Origin: Deltaproteobacteria bacterium
Lineage (GTDB): Bacteria > Desulfobacterota > Binatia > UTPRO1
Assembly: GCA_029262315.1 (NCBI GenBank)
Contig: JAJCZP010000145.1
Coordinates: 1-50,376, forward strand
Direction: 5' to 3'
Length of the DNA: 50,376 bases
The position numbers and the translations under genes were made by a program. The notes beneath the pieces were generated by a model that was not told the DNA's origin, did not search any database, and was given only the letters and a program-made list of their open reading frames with translations. Shown one piece after another: positions 34,185-41,080 of this stretch (the first letter of the stretch is position 1; each line of letters opens with the position of its first letter).

Positions 34185-36110
34185 ATGGTCGCGGCAGCGA
34201 TCCCGCACGCGGTCATCGGGACCGCGGGCCACATCGACCACGGCAAGACGGCGCTGGTCAAAGCCCTCACCGGTGCCGACACCGACCGTCTCAAAGAGGA
34301 GAAGGCCCGCGGTATCTCGATCGATCTCGGCTTCGCGGAGTTAACGATCGGCGATCGCTCGGTTGGGGTCGTCGACGTGCCCGGGCACGAGCGCTTCATC
34401 CGGAACATGCTTGCGGGTGCGCACGCCCTCGATCTGGTCTTGTTCACGGTCGCGGCGGACGACGGCGTCATGCCGCAAACCGAGGAGCACCTCGATATTC
34501 TGCACTTGCTCGGTGTCACGCGTGGGATCATCGCGGTGACGAAGGCCGACCTGGTGGATCCTGCGCGCTTGGCCGAGGTGCACGAGGAGATCGAGATTCT
34601 GCTCGCCGGCACGCGTCTCGAAGGCGCGCCCATCGTCTCCGTCTCGAGTGTGACCGGCGCAGGTCTTGCCGAGCTTCGCGGACTGATCGCGCGTGGGTTG
34701 GCGACGCTGAGCGCGCCGCCTCCGGGGTCCAGCGCCGGGGCGTTCCGATTGCCAGTGGACCGCGCCTTCGCGCTCAAAGGGCACGGTATGGTCGTGACTG
34801 GCACGGCGCTCCGGGGCGACGTGGCGACGGGGGCGGAGGTCAGAATCCTTCCGGGCGGCGAGCGCGCACGGGTGCGGAGCGTCGAGGTGCACGGCGTGGC
34901 GGTCGAGCGGGCCGGGCGGGGGCAGCGCATCGCGCTGAACCTCGTTGGGGCCGAGCGGGCGATGGTGAGGCGCGGCGACGTCGTGTGTGCGTCCGAGCTG
35001 ACGCTGATCACCGACCGTCTGGACGCGTGGATCGAGTTGCGGCCAGCCGCGCGGAACGGCCTTCGCGATCATGCGCGCGTTCGCGTGCATCTAGGAACGG
35101 CCGAGCGTCTCGGGAAGCTCATCCTGCTCGACGGCGCACGGACGCTCCCCGCGAAGACGAGTGCGTACGTGCAGATCGTGCTCGAGCACCCGGTGGTCGC
35201 GCTCCGCGGCGATCGCTTCGTGCTCCGGAGCGAGAATGCGCGGGCAACGATCGGCGGTGGTGAAGTCGTGCTACCGGTGAGCGAACGCCACCGTCATCGC
35301 GGTCGGGCCCTGGTCGCACGACTCGAGACCGTGCGCACGGGTGCGCTCGACGCCGTGGTGGCGGAAGCGCTCGATCTCGCCCAGGCGTTCGCACTCTCGG
35401 TCGATGCGGTGGCGGAGAGTCTCGCAATCGATGCGCGTGCGGTGCGGAGCGCGCTCGCCGTCGCGCCCCGGGCCGTCGGACTGGCGACCGGCACCGGCGA
35501 CGAGGTGTTCACGACGGTCGCGAAGTGGGACATTTTGCGCGAGGGCGTACGGAGAGTCGTTGCGCGTTTTCACGACGAGCATCCACTCGCGGCCGGAGTC
35601 GAGATGGAGGCGATACGGACACAGCTGCCGTACGCGGTCGACGCCAAGCTCTTCCGTGCGGTGGTCGAGCGGCTGGCCGCCGAGCGTATCGTCGAGCGTC
35701 GCGACAATCTGCTCGTCGCGCCCGATCATCGCGTCGCATTGGCCGCGGCTGATCGTGAGGCGGGCGCGCGCGCGTGTGCGGCGCTCGTGGCCGCGGGGCT
35801 GACTCCGCCCGACCTGGCGTCGCTTGCGACGACGGTTGCCGTGTCGCGTCAGCGGCTGGTCGATATTTTTGGCGTGCTGGAGTCGCAGGGGCAGGTTGTG
35901 CGCGTCGGTGCCGATCTGTTCTATGCCGCGGAGGCGATCGCCGCGGCGCGTAGTGCCCTGGGACAGTATCTGGCGACCCATGCGGCAATTACCGCTGCCG
36001 AGTATCGCGACCACCTCGGTGTCAGCAGGAAGTTCAGTATCGCGCTGCTCGACTACTTCGACCGTACCGGCGTCACCCTGCGGGTCGGTGACAGCCGCAA
36101 GCTCCGGTAG
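34185..36110 (+). CDS. selB: Selenocysteine-specific translation elongation factor
   Basis: 641 residues. GTPase motifs: G1 GHIDHGKT (15-22), G3 DVPGH (64-68), G4 TKAD (119-122). The switch region [12 protein letters not shown] (39-50) is typical of SelB. EF-Tu-like domains 2 and 3 span about 180-350, then winged-helix repeats at the C-terminus bind the SECIS mRNA hairpin. It delivers Sec-tRNA(Sec) to ribosomes stalled at UGA with a SECIS element. Three bp separate it from selA. The stop lies 2 bp from that of the convergent parvulin gene. Confidence 0.96.
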   Translation: MVAAAIPHAVIGTAGHIDHGKTALVKALTGADTDRLKEEKARGISIDLGFAELTIGDRSVGVVDVPGHERFIRNMLAGAHALDLVLFTVAADDGVMPQTEEHLDILHLLGVTRGIIAVTKADLVDPARLAEVHEEIEILLAGTRLEGAPIVSVSSVTGAGLAELRGLIARGLATLSAPPPGSSAGAFRLPVDRAFALKGHGMVVTGTALRGDVATGAEVRILPGGERARVRSVEVHGVAVERAGRGQRIALNLVGAERAMVRRGDVVCASELTLITDRLDAWIELRPAARNGLRDHARVRVHLGTAERLGKLILLDGARTLPAKTSAYVQIVLEHPVVALRGDRFVLRSENARATIGGGEVVLPVSERHRHRGRALVARLETVRTGALDAVVAEALDLAQAFALSVDAVAESLAIDARAVRSALAVAPRAVGLATGTGDEVFTTVAKWDILREGVRRVVARFHDEHPLAAGVEMEAIRTQLPYAVDAKLFRAVVERLAAERIVERRDNLLVAPDHRVALAAADREAGARACAALVAAGLTPPDLASLATTVAVSRQRLVDIFGVLESQGQVVRVGADLFYAAEAIAAARSALGQYLATHAAITAAEYRDHLGVSRKFSIALLDYFDRTGVTLRVGDSRKLR

Positions 36111-36112
36111 CG

Positions 36113-37018
36113 CTAGTGCCCGCCCCTACGTTGCAGGGCAGGATTCGCTTCGGGGATGGGAGCGGCGGCGACCGCCTCCTCATCGAGCGCAAGGCGACCT
36201 TCGCGCTTGATCTCCTCGAGGCGCTCGGCCAGGACCGCTTGTCGGCGCTCACTGAGCACGCCGACCCGAATTCTGTCCTTGACCTGTTCGAAGCTTTTCA
36301 CGGTTCCACTTCGTATCTCGATGAGCATGATGATGTGGTACCCAAAGGGGGTCTTGACGACATCACTGATGCTTCCCGGCTCGCTGAGTGCGAAGACCGC
36401 ACGTTCGAACTCGGCGACCATTCTTCCCTGGCCGAAGAAGCCGAGGTCGCCGCCGCGCGGCTTGCTCGTGTGATCGAGCGAGTACTCCTTGGCGAGCGTC
36501 TCGAACTGGTCGGGGTCGGCAACGATCTTCGCGTGGAGCTTCGTGGCGAGTGCCTCGTCTTTGACCAGAAGGTGACGCGCGCGTACCTGCCCCCCAGAGT
36601 AGAGACGTTTGTTGGCTTCGTAGAGCGCGCGGAGCTCATCGTCCTCGACCGGGTCCGGCTCCCGTAGGTCTTCCATGACGCGCTGCAGGACCAGGCTCTG
36701 CTCCAGATCGGCAACCTGGCGAGCGATGTCGGGGTCGCGGTCGTAGCCAAGCTCGCGGCCACGGCGGACGAGTAGGGCGTTTGTTGCCTGGGCTTCGACG
36801 AACTGCCGTTTCGTCTCGGGATTCTGCAGCGACTTGAGCGTCCGTGCCGTCATGCGCTCGGCCAGGCGCCGAAACTCAGCGCTGGTGAAGGTTCCGCCGT
36901 CGTAGGTCGCGAGCGCGCGGCCCTCCTCGGCAGTCGGGCTGCGCGGGCCATCCTCGGGGCTCGTGCAGGCGATGGCCGCGAGCAAGGCGGAAATCAGAAC
37001 TCCAGGCGCTCGTCGCAC
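36113..37018 (-). CDS. Periplasmic parvulin-type peptidyl-prolyl isomerase, lipoprotein
   Basis: 301 residues from GTG 37018. A signal peptide ends in a lipobox-like AAIAC with Cys18 as the probable lipidation site. A SurA-like N-terminal helical region follows, then a parvulin domain about 143-240: VRARHLLVKDE, FETLAKEYSLD, GGDLGFFGQGRMV, and VVKTPFGYHIIML. It catalyses prolyl cis-trans isomerisation or chaperones exported proteins at the membrane. The GTG has no Shine-Dalgarno and lies 8 nt after a -10 box. The VKOR-DsbA gene 2 kb away suggests a folding neighbourhood. Confidence 0.93.
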   Translation of the reverse strand: MRRAPGVLISALLAAIACTSPEDGPRSPTAEEGRALATYDGGTFTSAEFRRLAERMTARTLKSLQNPETKRQFVEAQATNALLVRRGRELGYDRDPDIARQVADLEQSLVLQRVMEDLREPDPVEDDELRALYEANKRLYSGGQVRARHLLVKDEALATKLHAKIVADPDQFETLAKEYSLDHTSKPRGGDLGFFGQGRMVAEFERAVFALSEPGSISDVVKTPFGYHIIMLIEIRSGTVKSFEQVKDRIRVGVLSERRQAVLAERLEEIKREGRLALDEEAVAAAPIPEANPALQRRGGH

Positions 37019-37026
37019 GGCCGCAG

Positions 37027-37055
37027 ACTGTAGGAGCGCCCTCCCTGCAAGTCAA
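37027..37055 (-). promoter_or_regulatory. Promoter abutting the parvulin start codon (leaderless candidate)
   Basis: On the minus strand: TTGACT (37055-37050), a 17-bp spacer, TACAGT (37032-37027), then 8 nt (CTGCGGCC) to the GTG at 37018. The predicted transcription start is at or within 2-3 nt of the start codon. Confidence 0.6.
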
Positions 37056-37176
37056 TTGCGGTTCGTATCTGACGGCGTCGCGCCGCACGCTCGCTGGCCG
37101 CCTGTGCGGGGGCTTGAACTGGCAACACCGCGCGGGTAAACGACCCACCTACCCCCTACAAGGAGGATCCTGAATC

Positions 37177-37440
37177 ATGGAGCAGATGCTGGAACAGGCC
37201 GAAGCTGTCCTCCGATTCTCTGGCGAACTACAGCGGCGAATGTCGGAAGTCGGCGTCGAAGGTGTTGGCGGTGTGATGAGCCTCTACGCGCAGCTCCGGA
37301 GTGCGCTCGAGAAGGTGTCGCACGACGAGCTGGATTGGGCGGGCGCCGAGGTGAGTCGCGTCGTCGAGAGCTTGAACAAGCTCAACGACGAGCTCGGGCG
37401 TTTGAAATCTCTCAAGACGTCTCTCGAGAGTCCTCACTAG
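37177..37440 (+). CDS. Small helical protein of unknown function
   Basis: 87 residues with an excellent AAGGAGG at 37160-37166, ten nt before the ATG. The sequence is almost wholly helical, with a coiled-coil-like C-terminus (SLNKLNDELGRLKSLKTSL). There is no membrane helix or Cys. It is divergent from the parvulin gene over 158 bp, and its 3' end overlaps the convergent VanZ-like gene by 29 bp. I do not recognise the family. Confidence 0.7.
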   Translation: MEQMLEQAEAVLRFSGELQRRMSEVGVEGVGGVMSLYAQLRSALEKVSHDELDWAGAEVSRVVESLNKLNDELGRLKSLKTSLESPH

Positions 37441-37984
37441 GCCATCGCGCTGACTGCGCGCTCGGGCGCGCAGTCCAGTGCCGGAACGCGACGAACATCA
37501 ACGCGCCGATCGCGGCGCCGAACGTATCGAGTGCTACGTCCAGTGTTGAGCCGCCACGGCTCGGGACGAAGAACTGGTGCAGCTCATCGGCGGCGGCAAA
37601 AAGCCCGCACATGCCGACGGCGAGCAGTCCAGTCGCCGCGGGCACAGGCATACGCGGTATTGCCAGCGCCCGCACGAGCAGCAGCGCAAGGACGCAGTAT
37701 TCGATGAAATGCGCGCTCTTCCGAACGACCGCATGCCAGAAGCGAAACCCCTCCGGCGAGAGATCGCCGAAGAGGAGTCGCAACAGGGGATCGATGTAGT
37801 TGTGGGTCGAACGCGCGGAGAAGGCATCGCCCGAGAACCACGAGATGAACCCCGCCCAGACGATGACCGGCACCCATTGCCGCCATCGGCTACTCGCGGG
37901 GGGGCGTGCTTCTACCGCCGATTCAGACGATCTCGGTGATGGCCCGCTGGGCAACCTCCAGCACCTCTTCTCCGTACTCGGCAT
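37412..37984 (-). CDS. VanZ-like membrane protein
   Basis: 190 residues with four hydrophobic helices after an N-terminal basic, Ser-rich stretch. The VanZ signature is readable: KSAHFIEYCVLALLLVRAL after the first periplasmic loop, and ADELHQFFVPSRGGSTLDVALDTFGAAIGAL near the end (DExHQ and DxxxDxxG positions). The ATG at 37984 overlaps the upstream small gene by 62 bp, so the real start may be further in. VanZ relatives alter susceptibility to teicoplanin or act in envelope processes; the role here is unknown. Confidence 0.82.
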   Translation of the reverse strand: MPSTEKRCWRLPSGPSPRSSESAVEARPPASSRWRQWVPVIVWAGFISWFSGDAFSARSTHNYIDPLLRLLFGDLSPEGFRFWHAVVRKSAHFIEYCVLALLLVRALAIPRMPVPAATGLLAVGMCGLFAAADELHQFFVPSRGGSTLDVALDTFGAAIGALMFVAFRHWTARPSAQSARWPSEDSRETS

Positions 37985-38201
37985 CGATGAAGTCCTCGAG
38001 CTTTGGCCGTTGGCTCACATACGTCTTCTCGCTGCCGGCTTCAGCCTCCTGGCCGCTGAGATTCGTGCCGGACATCAGATCGAGAAACGCGAGCGTGCCC
38101 TTACAGTCTTCCTTGCCCCAGTCGCGGTCGAGCTTCTGGTCGACGGCCAAGCGCAGCACCAGATAGCAAAGGCGGTAGCGCATCTCTTCGGTCAGTTCCA
38201 T
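37923..38201 (-). CDS. Small acidic protein of unknown function
   Basis: 92 residues with AAGGAAGAG before the ATG at 38201. The composition is acidic and helical (DAEYGEEVLEVAQRAITEIV at the end), with two Cys (12 and 33) but no CxxC, and no membrane segment. It lies 18 bp behind the VKOR-DsbA gene on the same strand and overlaps the VanZ start. Cotranscription with VKOR-DsbA is likely. The family is not recognised. Confidence 0.65.
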   Translation of the reverse strand: MELTEEMRYRLCYLVLRLAVDQKLDRDWGKEDCKGTLAFLDLMSGTNLSGQEAEAGSEKTYVSQRPKLEDFIDAEYGEEVLEVAQRAITEIV

Positions 38202-38219
38202 GATCTCTTCCTTTCTAAC

Positions 38220-39467
38220 CTAGCTCTGAAGCTCCATTGCCATGACGTAATCATACTTGCTTCGGTCGAGCGCGCCTTCCACCGATCGTCCGTTGATGAT
38301 CAGGGTGGGGGTCGATTGGACACCGAGTTCTGCGCCGGCGGCCGCGTCGGCGAGAATCAGCTCGCGGTTCGATGGATCGTCGAGGCAGGCGGCGAACTCG
38401 TCGGTATCGATGCCGAGATCGGTCGCCATGCTGATCAGCATCGGGCGCGCTAGGTCGCCCTGCGCGTCGAACAGCCGGTCGTGGTACCTCCAGAACTCGC
38501 CCGCACGCGCCGCGCATTCGGCCGCGATCGCGGCCAGGCACGCTGTTTCGTGCATTCGGCCTGTCACCTGAGGATTGCACGCCGAGTCGAGTGGGTAGTG
38601 GTGAAAGACCACCCGTGTCTGGCCGGGATACCGGCGTTCGAGGTCACGCAGGTCGCGAAAGGCCTTGGCGCAGAACGTGCATTCGAAGTCGGAGAACTCG
38701 ACGATGGTGATGGGGGCATCGGCGGGGCCCTTCGCGTGCCGCGCGTCCGGGAGCGGTCCGACACGCTCCAGGCCCGAGTACCAGAGAAAGAACTCCGGAT
38801 CGCGTTCGCGCACATCGGCAACGCTGAGGGGGCCGGTGCCCGGAAGCACGTTGAACTGTGCCGAGGCGACGACCGCCAGGCTCGCCGCAATGGCCCCCGC
38901 GCCGGCGAGGGCTCTCCCCGACGTGATGAGGGGTCCGGCGGCGCCGAGCCGCGCCTCCGCGACCTTCCATGCGAGCACCGCGATGAGGGGGCTCAGGACG
39001 TACATGCCGGCGCAGAGGAGACAGAAGGCTCCTATCGTGGAGGTTGCGACGAGCGCCATGTAGAGGCTGAACACGAGCGTCCAGGCCCCAAGGAACGCCA
39101 GGGCGAGAGCTGACTGGAGACGTGCTGGGCTGCCAGGTCGTCCCCGGAACCCCACCAGTGCGGCAATGGCACCGTCCTTGGCCAGTGCCCAGAGCGAGAT
39201 CGGGATCCCGAAAAGCATCGCAAACTGGCTCCCGAGCACTGCGTCGCAGTTGATCGAGCTGTTGACGTTGCAGAAGCTCGTGTACGAGCCGTCGCCCCCG
39301 CTCAGCTGCGCATGGACATACAGCTGCACGAGCGCGATCAAGGCGTCGAGGCCTAGAGCCACGAGCAGCCCTCGGCTGAGTGCGGTCGAGCGTCCGCCGT
39401 TGCCAGATCCCGGATTCGCCGGGCGGCGCTCCTGCGCGTGGTGCTTGGTCGCCCCCCTGCGTGCCAT
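38220..39467 (-). CDS. VKOR-DsbA fusion, disulfide-bond formation enzyme
   Basis: 415 residues. Residues about 30-200 form a four-helix vitamin K epoxide reductase domain with the loop Cys pair Cys66 and Cys74 (SFCNVNSSINCDAVLGS) and the active-site Cys149-x2-Cys152 (FCLLC). The C-terminal thioredoxin-like DsbA domain has Cys263-T-F-Cys266 (FECTFC) and the cis-Pro loop STPTLII. It takes electrons from substrate thiols through the DsbA domain to VKOR and on to quinone, replacing DsbA/DsbB. The ATG at 39467 is 9 nt behind a -10 box with no Shine-Dalgarno. Confidence 0.95.
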   Translation of the reverse strand: MARRGATKHHAQERRPANPGSGNGGRSTALSRGLLVALGLDALIALVQLYVHAQLSGGDGSYTSFCNVNSSINCDAVLGSQFAMLFGIPISLWALAKDGAIAALVGFRGRPGSPARLQSALALAFLGAWTLVFSLYMALVATSTIGAFCLLCAGMYVLSPLIAVLAWKVAEARLGAAGPLITSGRALAGAGAIAASLAVVASAQFNVLPGTGPLSVADVRERDPEFFLWYSGLERVGPLPDARHAKGPADAPITIVEFSDFECTFCAKAFRDLRDLERRYPGQTRVVFHHYPLDSACNPQVTGRMHETACLAAIAAECAARAGEFWRYHDRLFDAQGDLARPMLISMATDLGIDTDEFAACLDDPSNRELILADAAAGAELGVQSTPTLIINGRSVEGALDRSKYDYVMAMELQS

Positions 39468-39476
39468 GCGGCGCGC

Positions 39477-39505
39477 ATCTTATCGGCGGGTTGTAGGGGA
39501 TTCAA
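39477..39505 (-). promoter_or_regulatory. Promoter abutting the VKOR-DsbA start codon (leaderless candidate)
   Basis: On the minus strand: TTGAAT (39505-39500), a 17-bp spacer, TAAGAT (39482-39477), then 9 nt to the ATG at 39467. Predicted transcription would begin about 3 nt before the ATG. Confidence 0.55.
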
Positions 39506-39701
39506 TTGCGGTCAGTTAGACCAGCCCGAGCGGACCGTAGTGTCGCCTTGGCGCCGAGTGAAAGGCCGCGGCCGAGCGCTACGCCGCGACGTCCAGCGCT
39601 CCCCGCCCGATGAGCGGGGGGCGAAGACCTCGCTAACCCCGGGCCTTTACGAGGAGATTTCTGCACTCCTCCGGATCGGAATACCTTTCCAGATCAGCTG
39701 C
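39506..39701. other. Structured intergenic region upstream of the PadR operon
   Basis: This is most of the 329-bp gene-free stretch 39468-39796. Paired elements include a long-range closing stem AAAGGCC (39561-39567) with GGCCTTT (39642-39648); inside it GAGCGCT (39574-39580) with AGCGCTC (39595-39601), then CCCGC/GCGGG (39602-39618) and GCGA/TCGC (39621-39633). Just outside is GAGGAG/CTCCTC (39651-39671). This would fold as a multibranch RNA of about 88 nt. It has no T-loop, so it is not tRNA(Sec), and I match it to no riboswitch consensus. No credible open frame crosses it. Confidence 0.4.
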
Positions 39702-39731
39702 TTGACACCGCTTTCGACTGCGTGCGACGCT
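39702..39731 (+). promoter_or_regulatory. Possible promoter of the PadR-ABC operon
   Basis: TTGACA (39702-39707) is consensus. The only -10 candidate at 18 bp is GACGCT (39726-39731), a poor match. It lies about 65 nt before the padR ATG. Confidence 0.35.
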
Positions 39732-39796
39732 CTGAGGTGGCGGCCGCAGAAGTGCCGGAGGATCCCAGGGCGGGCGTCGCAGACGAAGGAGGATTT

Positions 39797-40354
39797 ATGC
39801 GTCACGCGCACGGAATTCAGTACGCCTTGCTCGGCGTCGTGTCGCGCAACCCCGAGGGGGTGCACGGGTACGCTTTGAAGCGCCAATGCGAGCGATTTCT
39901 CGGCAGCTTCTGGCAGCTGAACTTTGGTGAGATCTACCGGGTGCTCGATAAGCTCGCTGACGAGGGGCAGATCGAGCAGATGGCTGGCGAGTCCAGTCGC
40001 AAGGTCTACCGAATTACGGAGCGCGGAAGGCAGAATCTCGACGATTTCATCCTGACGCCGCCCACGGACGCGCCCCGGCCACTTCGCCAAGAACTGGCGG
40101 TCAAGCTGCTCTTCGCATCGGCAGAGCAGATGACCGACGTGCTGCAGATGATCAATCACCAGCGCGAAGCCTACATGACGCAACTCCATCAACTGGGTGC
40201 GCAGCGTCGGAAGATCAGGTGCCTGCCGATGGACAGTTTTGTCACCGGGTTGCTGATCGATGGTGCCGAGCTGCAGGTGCGTGCCGAGCTCACGTGGCTC
40301 GATGATGTCACCACCAAGCTGCAAGAGCGATTTGGAGCGGAGTCCTCTGCGTGA
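39797..40354 (+). CDS. PadR-family transcriptional regulator
   Basis: 185 residues from ATG 39797, with AAGGAGG directly upstream. The PadR winged helix occupies about 7-85: IQYALLGVVSRNP, the GVHGYALKRQCERFLG recognition part, NFGEIYRVLDKLADEGQIEQ, and the wing ending RKVYRITERGRQNL. The C-terminal half is a helical dimerisation domain. PadR proteins usually repress adjacent transporter or detoxification genes. Its stop overlaps the ABC ATPase start (GTGA at 40351-40354), so it is translated with the transporter it likely controls. Confidence 0.92.
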   Translation: MRHAHGIQYALLGVVSRNPEGVHGYALKRQCERFLGSFWQLNFGEIYRVLDKLADEGQIEQMAGESSRKVYRITERGRQNLDDFILTPPTDAPRPLRQELAVKLLFASAEQMTDVLQMINHQREAYMTQLHQLGAQRRKIRCLPMDSFVTGLLIDGAELQVRAELTWLDDVTTKLQERFGAESSA

Positions 40355-41067
40355 TCGAGTTCCAGAGCGTCAGCAAGGTCTTCGGCAGTGGGCCGACGGC
40401 CGTCCGCTCGGTGGACGACTTGTCGTTCCGGATTCCGAAGGGGGCCTTCTGGGCGCTCATGGGGCCAAGCGGTTCGGGCAAGAGCACGGTGCTCCACCTG
40501 ATCGCGGGCCTCACCCCGCCGTCGAGCGGTAGCGTACAGGTCGAAGGCGTCGACATCGCCCGCATGAGTTCGTCCGAATCGGCGGCTCTGCGTCGTCGTC
40601 GTGTCGGGTACGTGTTGCAGACCTTCAATCTGCTTCCGTTCCTCACGGCCGAGGAGAATGTCGGCATGCCGCTCGTGCTCGACGGCGTGCGTCAGCGCGA
40701 GGTGGATACGAGAGTGCAGCGGGCGCTCGAGATGGTGAACATGTCGCACCGCGCGGCGCACCACCCGATGCATCTCTCGGGAGGGGAGCAGCAGCGTATC
40801 GCCATCGCGCGGGCCCTGGTCATCGAGCCGGCCATCATCCTCGCGGACGAGCCCACGGGCAATCTCGATCGCGCGGGTGGCCGCGCGGTCATGGATCTCA
40901 TTCAGGAGGTCAACGAGCGGACACAGGTCACCGTCCTGCTCGTGACCCACGATCCGGTTTTCGCCGCCTACGGGCAGCGAGTCCTGCGCCTCGTCGACGG
41001 GCGCTTGCAGCAGGACATGACGCTTCCGGACAAGCCACCGGCGCTCGATCTCGGAGTCGCGGGGTAG
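40351..41067 (+). CDS. ABC transporter ATP-binding protein (LolD/MacB/YbbA type)
   Basis: 238 residues from GTG 40351. Walker A is GPSGSGKST (38-46), Q-loop Gln90, signature [15 protein letters not shown] (142-156), Walker [13 protein letters not shown] (162-173), with the H-loop His in VTHDP. The E-Q-Q-R signature and TGNLD are typical of the MacB/LolD/FtsE branch, which powers mechanotransmission transporters. Its permease partner follows after 13 bp. Confidence 0.94.
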   Translation: MIEFQSVSKVFGSGPTAVRSVDDLSFRIPKGAFWALMGPSGSGKSTVLHLIAGLTPPSSGSVQVEGVDIARMSSSESAALRRRRVGYVLQTFNLLPFLTAEENVGMPLVLDGVRQREVDTRVQRALEMVNMSHRAAHHPMHLSGGEQQRIAIARALVIEPAIILADEPTGNLDRAGGRAVMDLIQEVNERTQVTVLLVTHDPVFAAYGQRVLRLVDGRLQQDMTLPDKPPALDLGVAG

Positions 41068-41080
41068 TCCGCCCGCGCAC

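Noticed and set aside
39561-39648. Possible tRNA(Sec) near the selAB genes
   Set aside because: It is about 88 nt with a 7-bp closing stem, but there is no T-loop GTTCRA, no TCA anticodon loop in place and no long extra arm where expected.
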